DNA of 49,147 bases from Bacteriovoracaceae bacterium (GTDB lineage: Bacteria; Bdellovibrionota; Bacteriovoracia; Bacteriovoracales; Bacteriovoracaceae). The DNA lies in the NCBI GenBank assembly GCA_947446575.1, contig CANFHC010000024.1, forward strand, positions 1 through 49,147, given 5' to 3'. Position 1 is the stretch's first letter, and every line of letters starts with the position of its first letter. Under the pieces are notes generated by a model. That model saw nothing but the letters and a program-made list of their open reading frames with translations. It was not told the DNA's origin and searched no databases. Shown piece by piece: positions 1 to 8,615 of this stretch. Both the position numbers and the translations under genes were made by a program.

Positions 1-189
1 AAAAATCGCTATGATGAATATGCCCATCTCTGGTCACCAGCGATGTATTTAAAAATTGTCGATAAAATTTTAGATTTTGAAGAAATTTTTAATATTCGAA
101 GATTGAGGAGTCATTTTAAATTGGACGAGAGAGAAAATGATTTTTTAGATCGACATTATCCTTTTTCAAGACAAAAAATGGCGAATTAA
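1..189 (+). CDS. 3' end of an unknown gene (truncated by the window edge)
   Basis: Frame 1 is open from the first base to a TAA at 187-189 and encodes 62 residues rich in charged and aromatic residues, ending SRQKMAN. I do not recognise a family. The stop codon sits inside the loop of a strong hairpin terminator, which supports this being the true 3' end of a plus-strand gene. The start lies outside the window, so total length and function cannot be judged. Confidence 0.6.
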   Translation, partial: KNRYDEYAHLWSPAMYLKIVDKILDFEEIFNIRRLRSHFKLDERENDFLDRHYPFSRQKMAN

Positions 190-201
190 TCGCCATTTTT
201 T
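173..201 (+). terminator. Rho-independent terminator overlapping the stop of the first gene
   Basis: A perfect 12-bp inverted repeat (arms 173-184 and 190-201) with a 5-nt loop contains the stop codon. The left arm begins with six A and the right arm ends with six T, so it could work in both directions, ending the plus-strand gene and possibly transcripts from the minus-strand gene at 308-781. Confidence 0.75.
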
Positions 202-307
202 AAAGTTAATTAGCATCAGTTGTCTGCTCACAATTTAATCTTTTGATGAATTAAGACAAATGAGGTCCGCTCAGCTGAGCAAACCCCAAAATATCTTAAG
301 CAATATT

Positions 308-781
308 CTATTTGTCACAAGTAAATTCATGGATCCAATCACCCCAACCAGTTCTCTGAATTTGTTGCTCACTTACAAATAATTCATAGCCTTGAAAAAG
401 AACTGGAATATCTCCCCATCCAAGCTTGTTATCTGTTGAATAGGCTCCTGGGTAATAATATGTATTTCGGGTCTCACCAACGTATGTTTCTTTATTTGAT
501 CTCAATTGCCAAAAACCAGCATCGATCCAATTCTTATTAACGTCCATGTATCGAACATAGGCCACAATTTCTTTGTAACAAGAATTCAACAAAAACAAAC
601 TGTACGAATCACTGTTTTGAATAGACTTCTTAAATTCCTTAAACGAAGGAATAATACGATCAACAGAATCAGCTAATGCTTCTATTTGATCTTTTGAGTA
701 AACATTAGAAGATTGAACAATTCCGGCACTTGCAAATGCCGATAGAGATATGAGTAGTGCAAACGATATTAATATTTTCAA
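308..781 (-). CDS. Secreted protein, DUF1036-like resemblance
   Basis: The 157-residue product begins with a clear Sec signal peptide (positive start, hydrophobic core, cleavage near SAFASAG). The start is TTG at 781, preceded seven bases upstream by the strong ribosome-binding site AGGGGG. The C-terminal half contains a pattern AYVRYMD..W...GFWQL....YYYPGAY, which resembles the DUF1036 pattern of an aromatic strand followed by a W-rich turn and a tyrosine run. This is a by-eye resemblance. The protein is likely periplasmic or surface exposed. It is followed on the same strand by no close gene; the next minus-strand gene upstream is another small secreted protein at 816-1082. Confidence 0.7.
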   Translation of the reverse strand: MKILISFALLISLSAFASAGIVQSSNVYSKDQIEALADSVDRIIPSFKEFKKSIQNSDSYSLFLLNSCYKEIVAYVRYMDVNKNWIDAGFWQLRSNKETYVGETRNTYYYPGAYSTDNKLGWGDIPVLFQGYELFVSEQQIQRTGWGDWIHEFTCDK

Positions 782-815
782 TTTAGACCCCCTAATAAAA
801 GCGGCAAATAAAAAA

Positions 816-1082
816 TTATTTTTTATCCATCATTTCTTTATGCATATCTTTCATATCTTTCATGCAAGTACGGATTGCCTCTTTATCTTTTGCATCATTC
901 AGGCATATTTTTTCATCTTCGATCATTTTTGTTTTTTTATCTAGCATATCGAGATGCATTTTTTTTGCATCTTCAAAAGACATATTATCCATCTTTTTTT
1001 CCATTTCTTTATGATGTTTCATATCTTCTGAGAAAACATTTAGAGAAAATAAAATGCAACTTGTAATTAATAACGCTTTCAT
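816..1082 (-). CDS. Small secreted Lys/Met-rich helical protein
   Basis: An 88-residue protein is read from ATG 1082, which has a good AAAGGAG site just upstream; a longer reading to 1145 has no such support. Residues 1-18 form a signal peptide ending near VFSED. The mature part is highly charged and methionine/lysine rich (repeated HKEM, KKM, DKK patterns) with two cysteines, and is predicted almost wholly helical. Small Met/His-rich periplasmic helical proteins include Spy/CpxP-like chaperones and metal-binding proteins, but no family signature is visible here, so function is open. Confidence 0.7.
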   Translation of the reverse strand: MKALLITSCILFSLNVFSEDMKHHKEMEKKMDNMSFEDAKKMHLDMLDKKTKMIEDEKICLNDAKDKEAIRTCMKDMKDMHKEMMDKK

Positions 1083-1165
1083 AATCACTCCTTTTATAGA
1101 ATTAGTGTTATTCACTACTAGATTTTCTAGCAGATAGCATGCCAAAAAAAATGTTCATTTGAAAA

Positions 1166-1684
1166 TTAAACGAATAGTTTAATACAGTCGATTAGTAATG
1201 GGGCTCGATGGTCTGGATCAGGATGTGTCCCCTGAATATCCCCCACTCCCACTAAAATGGTTTTACATCCAGCAGAAGCACCTGCAGATATATCACCATA
1301 ACGGTCTCCCACCATAAAAGATTGAGTGAGATCTATCTTCCAATTTTGGGCAGCTTCTAAAAGCATTCCTGGCAAAGGTTTGCGACAAAGGCAGTTGTCA
1401 CTATTAGTGTGATAACAAATTTGAATATCATCAATAGGAAGAAGTTCTTTAATTTTATTGTTTATTAATTCTACGCTCTCAATGCTCACCCATCCGCGTG
1501 CTACATCTGGCTGGTTGGTTACAACGATGGCCAAAAATCCAGCTGCTTTAATAAAACGCAAAGCTTCCGGAACTCCTGGATAGAGTTCAAATTCTTCTAA
1601 GGTATAGGGTGCTTGGGCCTTTCCTTCACGGATAATTAATTTATTCAGGACACCATCACGGTCGAGAAAAATTGCTTTTTTCAT
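1166..1684 (-). CDS. gmhB: HAD-IIIA phosphatase, D,D-heptose 1,7-bisphosphate phosphatase-like
   Basis: The 173-residue product carries the HAD motifs in order: DRDGVLN close to the N-terminus (nucleophile and acid Asp), VTNQ, CRKPLPGML with the motif III lysine, and GDRYGDI. A C-Y-H ... C-L-C set between motifs II and III matches the zinc loop of GmhB. GmhB dephosphorylates D-glycero-D-manno-heptose 1,7-bisphosphate during LPS inner-core heptose synthesis in the cytosol. The ATG at 1684 is chosen because the HAD motif always sits next to the start; an in-frame TTG at 1744 would add 20 residues without family support. Related histidinol-phosphatases share the fold, so substrate is inferred. 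Confidence 0.75.
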   Translation of the reverse strand: MKKAIFLDRDGVLNKLIIREGKAQAPYTLEEFELYPGVPEALRFIKAAGFLAIVVTNQPDVARGWVSIESVELINNKIKELLPIDDIQICYHTNSDNCLCRKPLPGMLLEAAQNWKIDLTQSFMVGDRYGDISAGASAGCKTILVGVGDIQGTHPDPDHRAPLLIDCIKLFV

Positions 1685-1762
1685 AATGCTTTTTTTGGCA
1701 TTCTTTTTTGATGTAATTTGAACCCCCTGATAGAAGTACTGCAAACATTCATAAATTATGAT

Positions 1763-2062
1763 TTATTCTTCGCGAATTAAAAAGTGATTAACGATAGATT
1801 TGGTGATTACTTTCATATCTAATAAGGCCTGATAATCTGTTTTTTTTAGTTCCAAACATTCAAGAAACTTCTCTACATCAGCTTCCGTATAAAACTTTCG
1901 TCCGTTTTCCAGATGATCTATATCGGCAACCTTCAACTCAAGTTTTTTGGCAATGTCTTGCATAGAGTAGCGTTTAGCTTCACGAACTAATCGCAGCACA
2001 AGACCAATTTTACTTTCACGGTTATTATGGGTGTGCTTTCCAAGCTTAGGATTTTTAATCAC
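1763..2062 (-). CDS. XRE-family helix-turn-helix regulator
   Basis: The 99-residue protein contains a Cro/CI-type helix-turn-helix at about residues 20-75, with the typical pattern LVREAKRYSMQDIAKKL...IDHLENGR. The GTG start shares one base with the TAG stop of the helicase gene upstream (TAGTG), implying translational coupling. There is no ligand-binding domain. Its target is unknown; coupling to a DEAD-box helicase suggests autoregulation of that transcription unit or an RNA-related stress role, but this is inference. Confidence 0.8.
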   Translation of the reverse strand: MIKNPKLGKHTHNNRESKIGLVLRLVREAKRYSMQDIAKKLELKVADIDHLENGRKFYTEADVEKFLECLELKKTDYQALLDMKVITKSIVNHFLIREE

Positions 2063-3441
2063 TACGCTAATCCCACTTTAAATTTGCGCCCTTTAATTTT
2101 TCCATTCAATAATTTTTCAATTGTCTGGTTAATTTGAGCAGCTTCTATGGCCACAAAACTTTGTCGATCCTGTATTGTGATATTTCCAACTTGCGAAGCT
2201 GTGAGCCCTGCTTCGTTTACCAGTGCTCCTAAAATATCCCCAGGTCTGACCTTATCTTTTTTCCCGCCGTTGATGTACATCGTCTTCATAGGAGCAACCA
2301 GATCAAAACGAGCATTGGTATTTAAATCCGCGAGTTCAAGTGTTTCATTTTTTACTTCAAGAAAGTTTTCAATTTCTTCTAGTTTTTCTCTTTCACTTCC
2401 AACGTAAAAAGAAAAAGCGAGTCCTTCTTTTCCAGCTCTGGCCGTTCTCCCGATGCGATGAGTGTAAACTTCGGCATCCATTGGTAAATCAAAATTAATA
2501 ACTGCGTGAAGATCTTTTATATCTAATCCGCGAGCCGCTACATCTGTTGCAACTAAAACTAAACAACTATGATTAGAGAATTTTGTTAAAACGACTGTGC
2601 GTTCATTTTGTTCGAGATCACCATGAAATGGCAGAGCTGAAATTCCTTGTTTAATAAGCATGCTCGCTACATCAGCACAGATTTGTTTTGTTTTACAAAA
2701 GATCACTGTGGATTCTGGCTTAAAGTGCCCAAGGACTTTAATGAGCCCTTCCATTTTTTGTCGATGATCCCCAACATTAATAAATATTTGCCTAATAATA
2801 TTTTCTTCGTGTTTAGCATCGACTTGCAATCTTTTTGGATTCACTTGAAAGTATTCACTGAGTTCAGCAATTTCTGGAGGAAATGTTGCAGAAAAAAGGA
2901 GTGCTTGCAATTTTCTTGGGGCAAATCCAATGATAGACACCATGTCTTCTTGAAAGCCCATATCCAACATGCGGTCTGCTTCATCTAAAACCAAAAAATC
3001 AATGCTAGATATATTAAGAGCACCTTTTTTTAAAAACTTTAAAAGACGACCAGGAGTTCCAACGACAATATGCCCACCATGCTCTAATGAACTCAATTGT
3101 TGGTATTCCGAAACTCCACCAGTGATAACTAATATTTTACAATTAGGGATCGTGCGAGCAAGTCTTCTTAACTCTTCAGCTACTTGAACGGCGAGCTCTC
3201 TTGTGGGACAAATAACAAGTGATTGAATTTTTTTAGTATCTGTTGAAATCTTATTTAATATCCCCAAACCAAAGGCTGCGGTTTTTCCACTGCCGGTTTT
3301 AGCTTGAGCTATTAAATCATGGCCTTCTAGAATGAGTGGCAAAGCTTCTGCTTGAATGGGAGTCATGGAAGTAAATCCCAATGAATCTAAATTTTCTAAA
3401 ATTTTAGGATTGAGTGCTAGGGACTTGAATGAAGTGATCAT
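2062..3441 (-). CDS. dbpA: DEAD-box ATP-dependent RNA helicase DbpA
   Basis: The 459-residue product has all DEAD-box motifs: Q motif near residues 23-31, AKTGSGKT (47-54), PTRELA, TPGRL, DEAD, SAT, the HGDLEQ..R motif, ATDVAARGLD and HRIGRTARAG. The last about 75 residues form a DbpA-type RNA-binding RRM that includes VRPGDILGALVNEAGL, and this separates DbpA from RhlE or CsdA. Length matches E. coli DbpA (about 457). DbpA acts on hairpin 92 of 23S rRNA during 50S assembly. It follows the TolC-like gene by 9 nt and is coupled to the XRE gene behind it. Confidence 0.9.
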   Translation of the reverse strand: MITSFKSLALNPKILENLDSLGFTSMTPIQAEALPLILEGHDLIAQAKTGSGKTAAFGLGILNKISTDTKKIQSLVICPTRELAVQVAEELRRLARTIPNCKILVITGGVSEYQQLSSLEHGGHIVVGTPGRLLKFLKKGALNISSIDFLVLDEADRMLDMGFQEDMVSIIGFAPRKLQALLFSATFPPEIAELSEYFQVNPKRLQVDAKHEENIIRQIFINVGDHRQKMEGLIKVLGHFKPESTVIFCKTKQICADVASMLIKQGISALPFHGDLEQNERTVVLTKFSNHSCLVLVATDVAARGLDIKDLHAVINFDLPMDAEVYTHRIGRTARAGKEGLAFSFYVGSEREKLEEIENFLEVKNETLELADLNTNARFDLVAPMKTMYINGGKKDKVRPGDILGALVNEAGLTASQVGNITIQDRQSFVAIEAAQINQTIEKLLNGKIKGRKFKVGLA

Positions 3442-3450
3442 TTATTCTCT

Positions 3451-4797
3451 TTATTGTTTTTGCGTAATAAGCGGATCAACTTCAGTGCCTACTGCACTTG
3501 AAAGTGACGCCCATGCCATTTGGTAACGATAAAGCGATTCATAATAATCTTTGTAAACAAGAGCTCTCGTTGTGTAAGCATCAACAATATCTTTAGCAGG
3601 AGTTAATCCTAAGGCTACAGAAGATCCAATATTAGTCATCCAGCGCTTGGCCGATTTATAAGCATTTCTTAGAGCAGCAGCGCGAGCTTTTGTTTCTTCC
3701 ACTTCCATATAAGCTTTATTCAATAAAACTTTAAGGCCTTCGTGGGCAAACATTTCTTTAGATCTTAGCTCTGCTATTTCTAAAACCAATTTATCTTGTT
3801 TTGATTGCTTTACGCCAAAATCAATATCCCAAGTAATTCCCACTCCAAAAGCGACATCGCTGTGATTGTAATTATCCACGATGAATGGATTTTTCTGAGC
3901 TGTTCTTTGATTCGTTGTCGCATAATCGTATTTAACTAATGCACCTAAGACCGGTCTACCCGATTTTTTTTCGCTCAATAGTAAATCTGACTTTGCCAAT
4001 ATTCCTTTTTCAACTTTTTGGATATCAGGATAAAATGTATTCATTAAATCAACATAGTAATCAAAATCGCGCAGCTCTCTTTCATCAATTTCAATCCACT
4101 CGCGTTCATTTTGAACTGCTTCATCTGGCTTTAGACTTTGACCGATATAGAAATTCACTCCCATACGAGCTAAGCGAACGGTCTTTTCAATTTCAACTAA
4201 TTTTTCTTGAACTTGGTATTTTAAAACTTCTAAGCGCAAAACATCTTCTTTTTTTCCGTTCTTTTTTTCGTTTAAAGCATTAATCGCTGACTCTAAGTCT
4301 TTTTGAGTCTCAGTGACGAAATCCAAAAGTGATAAGGCATATTGCCAACCGAAATAAGCTTCCTTAAGTTTAAAGATAATTTCATTTTGTTTTTTATTCA
4401 CATCAAGTTGGTTAATTTCTGTATTAAGAAGAGCAGCATGTTTTAAATCATCTCCGCGTCCCCAAACATAAAGTGGAATTTTCGCTTCAATGCTCGCAAT
4501 CCATTCCGTGCCCCAAGAATTGGTGTCTTGATAAAAAGTGTAATTTCCTTTTTTACCATTGATGGGACCAACTCCGGCCATGGCATTAATCTTGGGAGAG
4601 AGCTCCCCTTGAATTAAGGTAATATCTGTAGCAGCAATAGGCGCCTTAAAAGATTCAGACTTAATTTCCAAATTGTTTTTAAGTGCACTGGCTATCGCTT
4701 CTTTTAATGTCACTACTCTGGCCTTTTGAGCGGGAGCCGTTTCATCAGCATGAAGAGAAAACGATATTAATGACGATATAAGTAAAAACGTTCGCAC
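3451..4797 (-). CDS. TolC/OEP-family outer membrane efflux protein
   Basis: The 448-residue product has a signal peptide ending near SLHADE, then LKEAIASALKNNLEIK, the classic first-helix sequence of outer membrane efflux proteins. Long helical stretches and repeat-like halves fit the TolC trimeric channel. The GTG start overlaps the stop of the MlaC-like gene by one base (TAGTG). Company with an MlaC-like periplasmic carrier and a divergent RND exporter suggests that it serves as the outer-membrane exit of that lipid or hydrophobic-substrate system. Confidence 0.8.
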   Translation of the reverse strand: MRTFLLISSLISFSLHADETAPAQKARVVTLKEAIASALKNNLEIKSESFKAPIAATDITLIQGELSPKINAMAGVGPINGKKGNYTFYQDTNSWGTEWIASIEAKIPLYVWGRGDDLKHAALLNTEINQLDVNKKQNEIIFKLKEAYFGWQYALSLLDFVTETQKDLESAINALNEKKNGKKEDVLRLEVLKYQVQEKLVEIEKTVRLARMGVNFYIGQSLKPDEAVQNEREWIEIDERELRDFDYYVDLMNTFYPDIQKVEKGILAKSDLLLSEKKSGRPVLGALVKYDYATTNQRTAQKNPFIVDNYNHSDVAFGVGITWDIDFGVKQSKQDKLVLEIAELRSKEMFAHEGLKVLLNKAYMEVEETKARAAALRNAYKSAKRWMTNIGSSVALGLTPAKDIVDAYTTRALVYKDYYESLYRYQMAWASLSSAVGTEVDPLITQKQ

Positions 4798-5381
4798 TAT
4801 GACTTCTTATTTGATTTTAGTTCAGTTAATCGTTTATTTAAAAGATCGCGCAATCCGCTCCAACCTTTTTCCTTAATCGTCTTTTGAACTTTTTCGTTAA
4901 TTGTTTTTACCCAAGATTCTTCATCGATAGCCACATCGACAACTTTCCACTCGCCGTTAAATTTCTTTAAGAGATAATCAACGTCCGTGCTCTCACCTTT
5001 TTTGCTAACACTTGAAGAAACTTTTGCATCAGTATCAGTAATTTTTGATTTTTTATAAGTAATCTTTACATTTTCTAAAAATTTTGGTGCCGATGGATAA
5101 ACTGAGCGCGAGATGATTTCTTTTAAAGTTAATTCAAACCATTTAAGGTCACTGCCTTGGTGTTTTGAATATTCTTGGGCCAGAATTGATTTGGCCATTT
5201 CACTGAAGTCGATGTGAGATTCAACTTCATCTTGTAATTTTTTATTAAGTAATAAATTCTCTTTTCCAGTTTTTTGGAAAATGTCTTTAATCAGCTCTTC
5301 CGGAGTAGTGGCAGCCTGTAATAAATTAAGACCAACAAGATTAAAAGCAAGAAAACAGAAAACAAACAATGTCTTTGTCAT
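4797..5381 (-). CDS. MlaC/Ttg2D/HpnM-like periplasmic lipid-binding protein
   Basis: Read from ATG 5381, the product has 194 residues and a signal peptide ending near NLLQA; an earlier start at 5516 would bury the signal peptide. The body matches the MlaC family: TPEELIKDIFQ, an IDFSEMAKSIL segment, LKEIISRSVYPSA, then YLLKKFNGEWKVVDVAIDEESW, which is the hallmark GxWKVxDV turn. These proteins shuttle phospholipids or hopanoids through the periplasm. The neighbouring RND gene makes an HpnM-like role as plausible as an Mla role; no MlaE/F/D permease genes are nearby. Confidence 0.8.
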   Translation of the reverse strand: MTKTLFVFCFLAFNLVGLNLLQAATTPEELIKDIFQKTGKENLLLNKKLQDEVESHIDFSEMAKSILAQEYSKHQGSDLKWFELTLKEIISRSVYPSAPKFLENVKITYKKSKITDTDAKVSSSVSKKGESTDVDYLLKKFNGEWKVVDVAIDEESWVKTINEKVQKTIKEKGWSGLRDLLNKRLTELKSNKKS

Positions 5382-5498
5382 AAAGGGTTCCAAAAATAGA
5401 TTTAATAACGTTGTGAATATATATTTTTTTCCCTTTAAGTCAATTTGTAGGTAACTTTTCCAATGTACAAAAAGCGCAAAAAATTCTATTGAGTATTT

Positions 5499-7829
5499 AT
5501 GAAAAAAATATTGCAATTTAACCTTAAGTACTTTTGGCTGGCCCCCCTATTTTTGGTCCTTTTTGCGGCTTTTGGTGTGAAATATTCCTCTAAGTTGAAG
5601 ATAAATTTAGACCTAGCGGGCCTTTTACCTGAAAACAGCGAAAGCATCCAAGAGATGAACCACGTTGTGTCTAAAGTTGGTGGAGGTGGTTATGTTATTG
5701 TGCTTATTGGACCAATAACCAACCCAGAATCCAAACTTACGCTTATTGATTCTAAAATAAAGGATTTACCAGACGTAAAGTATACTTATTTTGAGCGTGA
5801 AGAATTTATGCTGCAAGATAAGGCCTTGTACATTATTCCAAGAAAAGACTTTAAAAAATTGACAGATTACGCCCGAATTTTATTTGCTAAAGGTCCGGTG
5901 GATACAACGGGTCTGGGACTTGTCGATGAATCAGATCGCGAAGATCAATTAAAAGAAGCCAATAATTTCTTTACCAAATTAAAAAACCGTACCAGTACTG
6001 GTCGCTATTTTTTATCCAAAGATAAAAAGTACGCCATGCTTTTAGTCCGCCCAACTTTTGATTCAACTGACTTAGTTCGCTCAAAAGTTTTGGCAGAAAA
6101 TATTAAAAACCAAATCAACTCTCTTTTTACAGAAGACGCTTCGAACAAGTTTCCTTACAGCCTCTCAGGCCGTTATGTAGAAAAAGCAGAAGAAGAAAAA
6201 CAATACGAAAAAGATATTACCTCTACTGCCATCATCAGCCAGATCGCAATTACCATTTTATTAGTTTGGGGAATTGGGACTTTTAGAGGTGCTCTTGCAA
6301 CCGCTCTTACTGTTATGCTGGCAATGTGCTTAACTGGTGGTCTTGCCTATTTCTTTATTGGCCAAATAAATGTGCTCACAGGATTTTTATTGGCGATTTT
6401 ATCAGGGATTGGATCCAAGTTTGGAATTCATCTTATTCGCCGTTATTACCAAGAAAGAGAAAAAGGATTGTCTCGCGAAGTGGCCACAAGAAACACTTAT
6501 TTTCATTTAAGTCGTCGCGCTCTCTTTTCTTCCGCCATGACAGCGTCGTGCTCATTTTTCATCTTAGCGCTCTCAAAGTTCAGAGGATTTTCAGAACTTG
6601 GCATTTTTGCTGGAACAGGAATCATTGTTACCTATTTAGTCTTCGTTTTAGCATTCCCAATAATTGCTCGAATTCTTCCAGATAGAAGTGCGACAGGAAG
6701 ACGAGGACATTTTAGTTTAGGAAAGTATCCTTTTACTCCAAAATGGTTAAAAGTTTTACCTCTTTTTATACCGTTGTTTATTTATGGTTTATCGAAATCG
6801 TATTTTGAATATGATTTTGAAAAACTTCATAGCTTTCCTCCTGCAATAGAGCGTATCAATGAAATGACAGACAGCATTTTTGGTCGAGCAATTTCTCCTT
6901 CAGCGATTCTCGCGCGCGATAAAGACCAAGTCATAGCGCTTTCAGAATGGCTTAGAAGCGACGATAATGCTCAGACCATTGATCAAGTTGTTTCAATGTA
7001 TGACCTAGTTCCACCTGACATGAAAAAGCGCGCTGAGCGCATCGCTAAGATTCGTGGATACGTTTATAAAGTTGACCCAAAAGAATTAGAAGAAAAATCT
7101 GGAATCTCTAAAGAGAGCATTTATAAGTGGATCAATGCTCCGATGTATGACCGCTCAATTATTCCTAGAGCAATCAATGACAACTTTGGAAAAGACGGAA
7201 ATATCATTATTGTTTTTCCCAAAGAGCGTCAGGGAAATTACGATGCTATTACTCGTTACGCCAACACACTCGCCGATGCAAAAAAAGAATTTCCTGGCAT
7301 GGAAGTAGGAAGTGACACGTTAGTATTTGCTGAGATCTTAAAACACATTATTGAAGACGGAAAATTAGTCTTAGGCTTATTCCTTTTGGGCGCCTTTCTT
7401 ATATTCTGGATGGATTTCAAAAAAATAAAAGACGCTCTTATTTTAGAGATGCAATTAATTTTTTGCGTTCTCCTTTTAGTGGCCCTCATGGGACTCTTCC
7501 ATATTCCTTTTACTATTTTAAACGTGGCCATGATTCCAGAAGTTTTAGCTGCTGGTATAGATATGGGCGTGCATATGCGACACCGTGAAAAAGAAGGTCA
7601 TACATCTCTCGAGAGCGCTCGCCTCATTTCACATGCGGTTCAATTAGGGGCCTTCACCTCGATTATTGGATTTGGTTCCCTCTTGTTTGCGAGCTCAAAA
7701 ATGCTTCAAGGAATTGCATGGATTTCAATCTTGGGACAAGTGTCATCATACTTTGTTTGTATGCTCGCTTTCCCATTAATCCGAGATTGGTTCAATTTGA
7801 ATTATAGAGAAATTAAAAAAAGAGCATAA
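5499..7829 (+). CDS. RND/MMPL-family exporter, HpnN-like
   Basis: The 776-residue membrane protein has the two-fold RND layout: TM1 at residues 13-30, a periplasmic loop of about 200 residues with a VSKVGGGGYVIV segment, five TMs at about 240-395 (including GFLLAILSGIGSKFGIHLIRRYYQER), a second loop, and a final TM bundle at 620-765 containing VLAAGIDMGVHMRHR. This is the sterol-sensing/HpnN/MMPL type, not the tripartite AcrB type. HpnN moves hopanoids to the outer membrane. It is transcribed divergently from the MlaC- and TolC-like genes across 117 bp and ends at a bidirectional terminator. Substrate is inferred. Confidence 0.8.
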   Translation: MKKILQFNLKYFWLAPLFLVLFAAFGVKYSSKLKINLDLAGLLPENSESIQEMNHVVSKVGGGGYVIVLIGPITNPESKLTLIDSKIKDLPDVKYTYFEREEFMLQDKALYIIPRKDFKKLTDYARILFAKGPVDTTGLGLVDESDREDQLKEANNFFTKLKNRTSTGRYFLSKDKKYAMLLVRPTFDSTDLVRSKVLAENIKNQINSLFTEDASNKFPYSLSGRYVEKAEEEKQYEKDITSTAIISQIAITILLVWGIGTFRGALATALTVMLAMCLTGGLAYFFIGQINVLTGFLLAILSGIGSKFGIHLIRRYYQEREKGLSREVATRNTYFHLSRRALFSSAMTASCSFFILALSKFRGFSELGIFAGTGIIVTYLVFVLAFPIIARILPDRSATGRRGHFSLGKYPFTPKWLKVLPLFIPLFIYGLSKSYFEYDFEKLHSFPPAIERINEMTDSIFGRAISPSAILARDKDQVIALSEWLRSDDNAQTIDQVVSMYDLVPPDMKKRAERIAKIRGYVYKVDPKELEEKSGISKESIYKWINAPMYDRSIIPRAINDNFGKDGNIIIVFPKERQGNYDAITRYANTLADAKKEFPGMEVGSDTLVFAEILKHIIEDGKLVLGLFLLGAFLIFWMDFKKIKDALILEMQLIFCVLLLVALMGLFHIPFTILNVAMIPEVLAAGIDMGVHMRHREKEGHTSLESARLISHAVQLGAFTSIIGFGSLLFASSKMLQGIAWISILGQVSSYFVCMLAFPLIRDWFNLNYREIKKRA

Positions 7830-7857
7830 AAAAGGGGCATTTTCATGCCCCTTTTTT
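7828..7857. terminator. Bidirectional Rho-independent terminator between convergent genes
   Basis: A perfect 13-bp stem (7828-7840 with 7845-7857) and a 4-nt loop has an A run on the left and a T run on the right. It lies between the stops of the RND exporter (plus) and the SEC-C protein (minus), so it can terminate both. Confidence 0.9.
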
Positions 7858-7861
7858 TATC

Positions 7862-8509
7862 TTAATTATTACCGTGACATTTTTTATACTTCAATCCACT
7901 TCCACAAGGACAAGGCTCATTGCGCCCGACTTTTGGAGTCTCTCTAATGATTGGAGTTAATGGCTCATGCTCAACTTCAGGAAGAGGCTCATGATCGTGG
8001 CTTGGTGAGCGTGGATTTTCATGCATACTCTTAGCTATTTTTAAATTAAGGAAACTGTTTTCTTCTATTGGTTTTGGTGCATCTTTAGCAGGCTTAACAA
8101 CTTTTGCCACAGCTGACTTTTTAGCTGGAACAACTTTCGGTGCAATTGGAGGAGCTTTCGAAGCTGCTTTAGGTGCCGCTTTAGGAGCAGTTTTTGGAGC
8201 TACCTTTGCGACTACTTTTTTAGCAACTGCTGCTTTTTTTGCGACTACTTTTTTCTTAGGAGCAGCCTTTTTAGCTACTACTTTCTTTTTAGGAGCGGCT
8301 TTTTTAGCTACTACTTTCTTTTTAGGAGCGGCTTTTTTTGCTACTACTTTCTTTTTAGGAGCAGCTTTTTTTGCTACTACTTTCTTTTTAGGAGCAGCTT
8401 TTTTTGCTACTACTTTCTTTTTAGGAGCGGCTTTATTTGCTACTACTTTCTTTTTAGAAGCAGCTTTTTTAGCTGCTACTTTCTTCTTAGGTGTTGCTTT
8501 TTTTGCCAT
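7862..8509 (-). CDS. Histone-H1-like Lys/Ala repeat protein with C-terminal SEC-C zinc motif
   Basis: This 215-residue protein starts at ATG 8509 after the site GGAGGA. Residues 8-95 are eight near-identical 11-residue units of the type [11 protein letters not shown], followed by an Ala/Pro/Lys-rich stretch to about residue 145. This is typical of histone H1-like bacterial nucleoid proteins (AAKKP repeats). An acidic/histidine-rich linker ([14 protein letters not shown]) leads to a C-terminal SEC-C motif ([19 protein letters not shown]), the zinc knuckle found at the end of SecA and in many accessory proteins. The basic tail probably binds DNA or RNA; the SEC-C end may bind zinc and protein or ribosome. 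The fusion of both is unusual. Confidence 0.8.
   Translation of the reverse strand: MAKKATPKKKVAAKKAASKKKVVANKAAPKKKVVAKKAAPKKKVVAKKAAPKKKVVAKKAAPKKKVVAKKAAPKKKVVAKKAAPKKKVVAKKAAVAKKVVAKVAPKTAPKAAPKAASKAPPIAPKVVPAKKSAVAKVVKPAKDAPKPIEENSFLNLKIAKSMHENPRSPSHDHEPLPEVEHEPLTPIIRETPKVGRNEPCPCGSGLKYKKCHGNN
8225..8488 (-). repeat. 33-bp tandem repeats encoding 11-residue [11 protein letters not shown] units
   Basis: Eight tandem 33-bp units lie in frame in the SEC-C protein gene. Units differ mostly at silent third positions, with the outer ones more divergent (A for V, N for K, S or V for P). Such arrays expand and contract by slippage or recombination, so copy number may vary between strains. Confidence 0.9.
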
Positions 8510-8615
8510 ATATAAATCCTCCGATTAAAAGTAAGGGGGTGTACATTACTAAATACTCTTTATAGTATGAATCATATCTTTATTCCGGTCAAAATTTTTT
8601 GTAAGCGAGAGTGCA

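Noticed and set aside
269-280. Perfect 12-bp palindrome GCTCAGCTGAGC within a 22-bp imperfect palindrome
   Set aside because: It lacks a T run and any clear promoter alignment, so I could not call it a terminator or operator. It may be chance.
5499-7829. RND exporter as a tripartite drug pump with the TolC-like gene
   Set aside because: No membrane-fusion protein gene is present and the topology fits the HpnN/MMPL type better.
8225-8488. Repeat array as CRISPR or phage-like repeat
   Set aside because: Units are directly adjacent with no spacers and stay in frame within a coding region.
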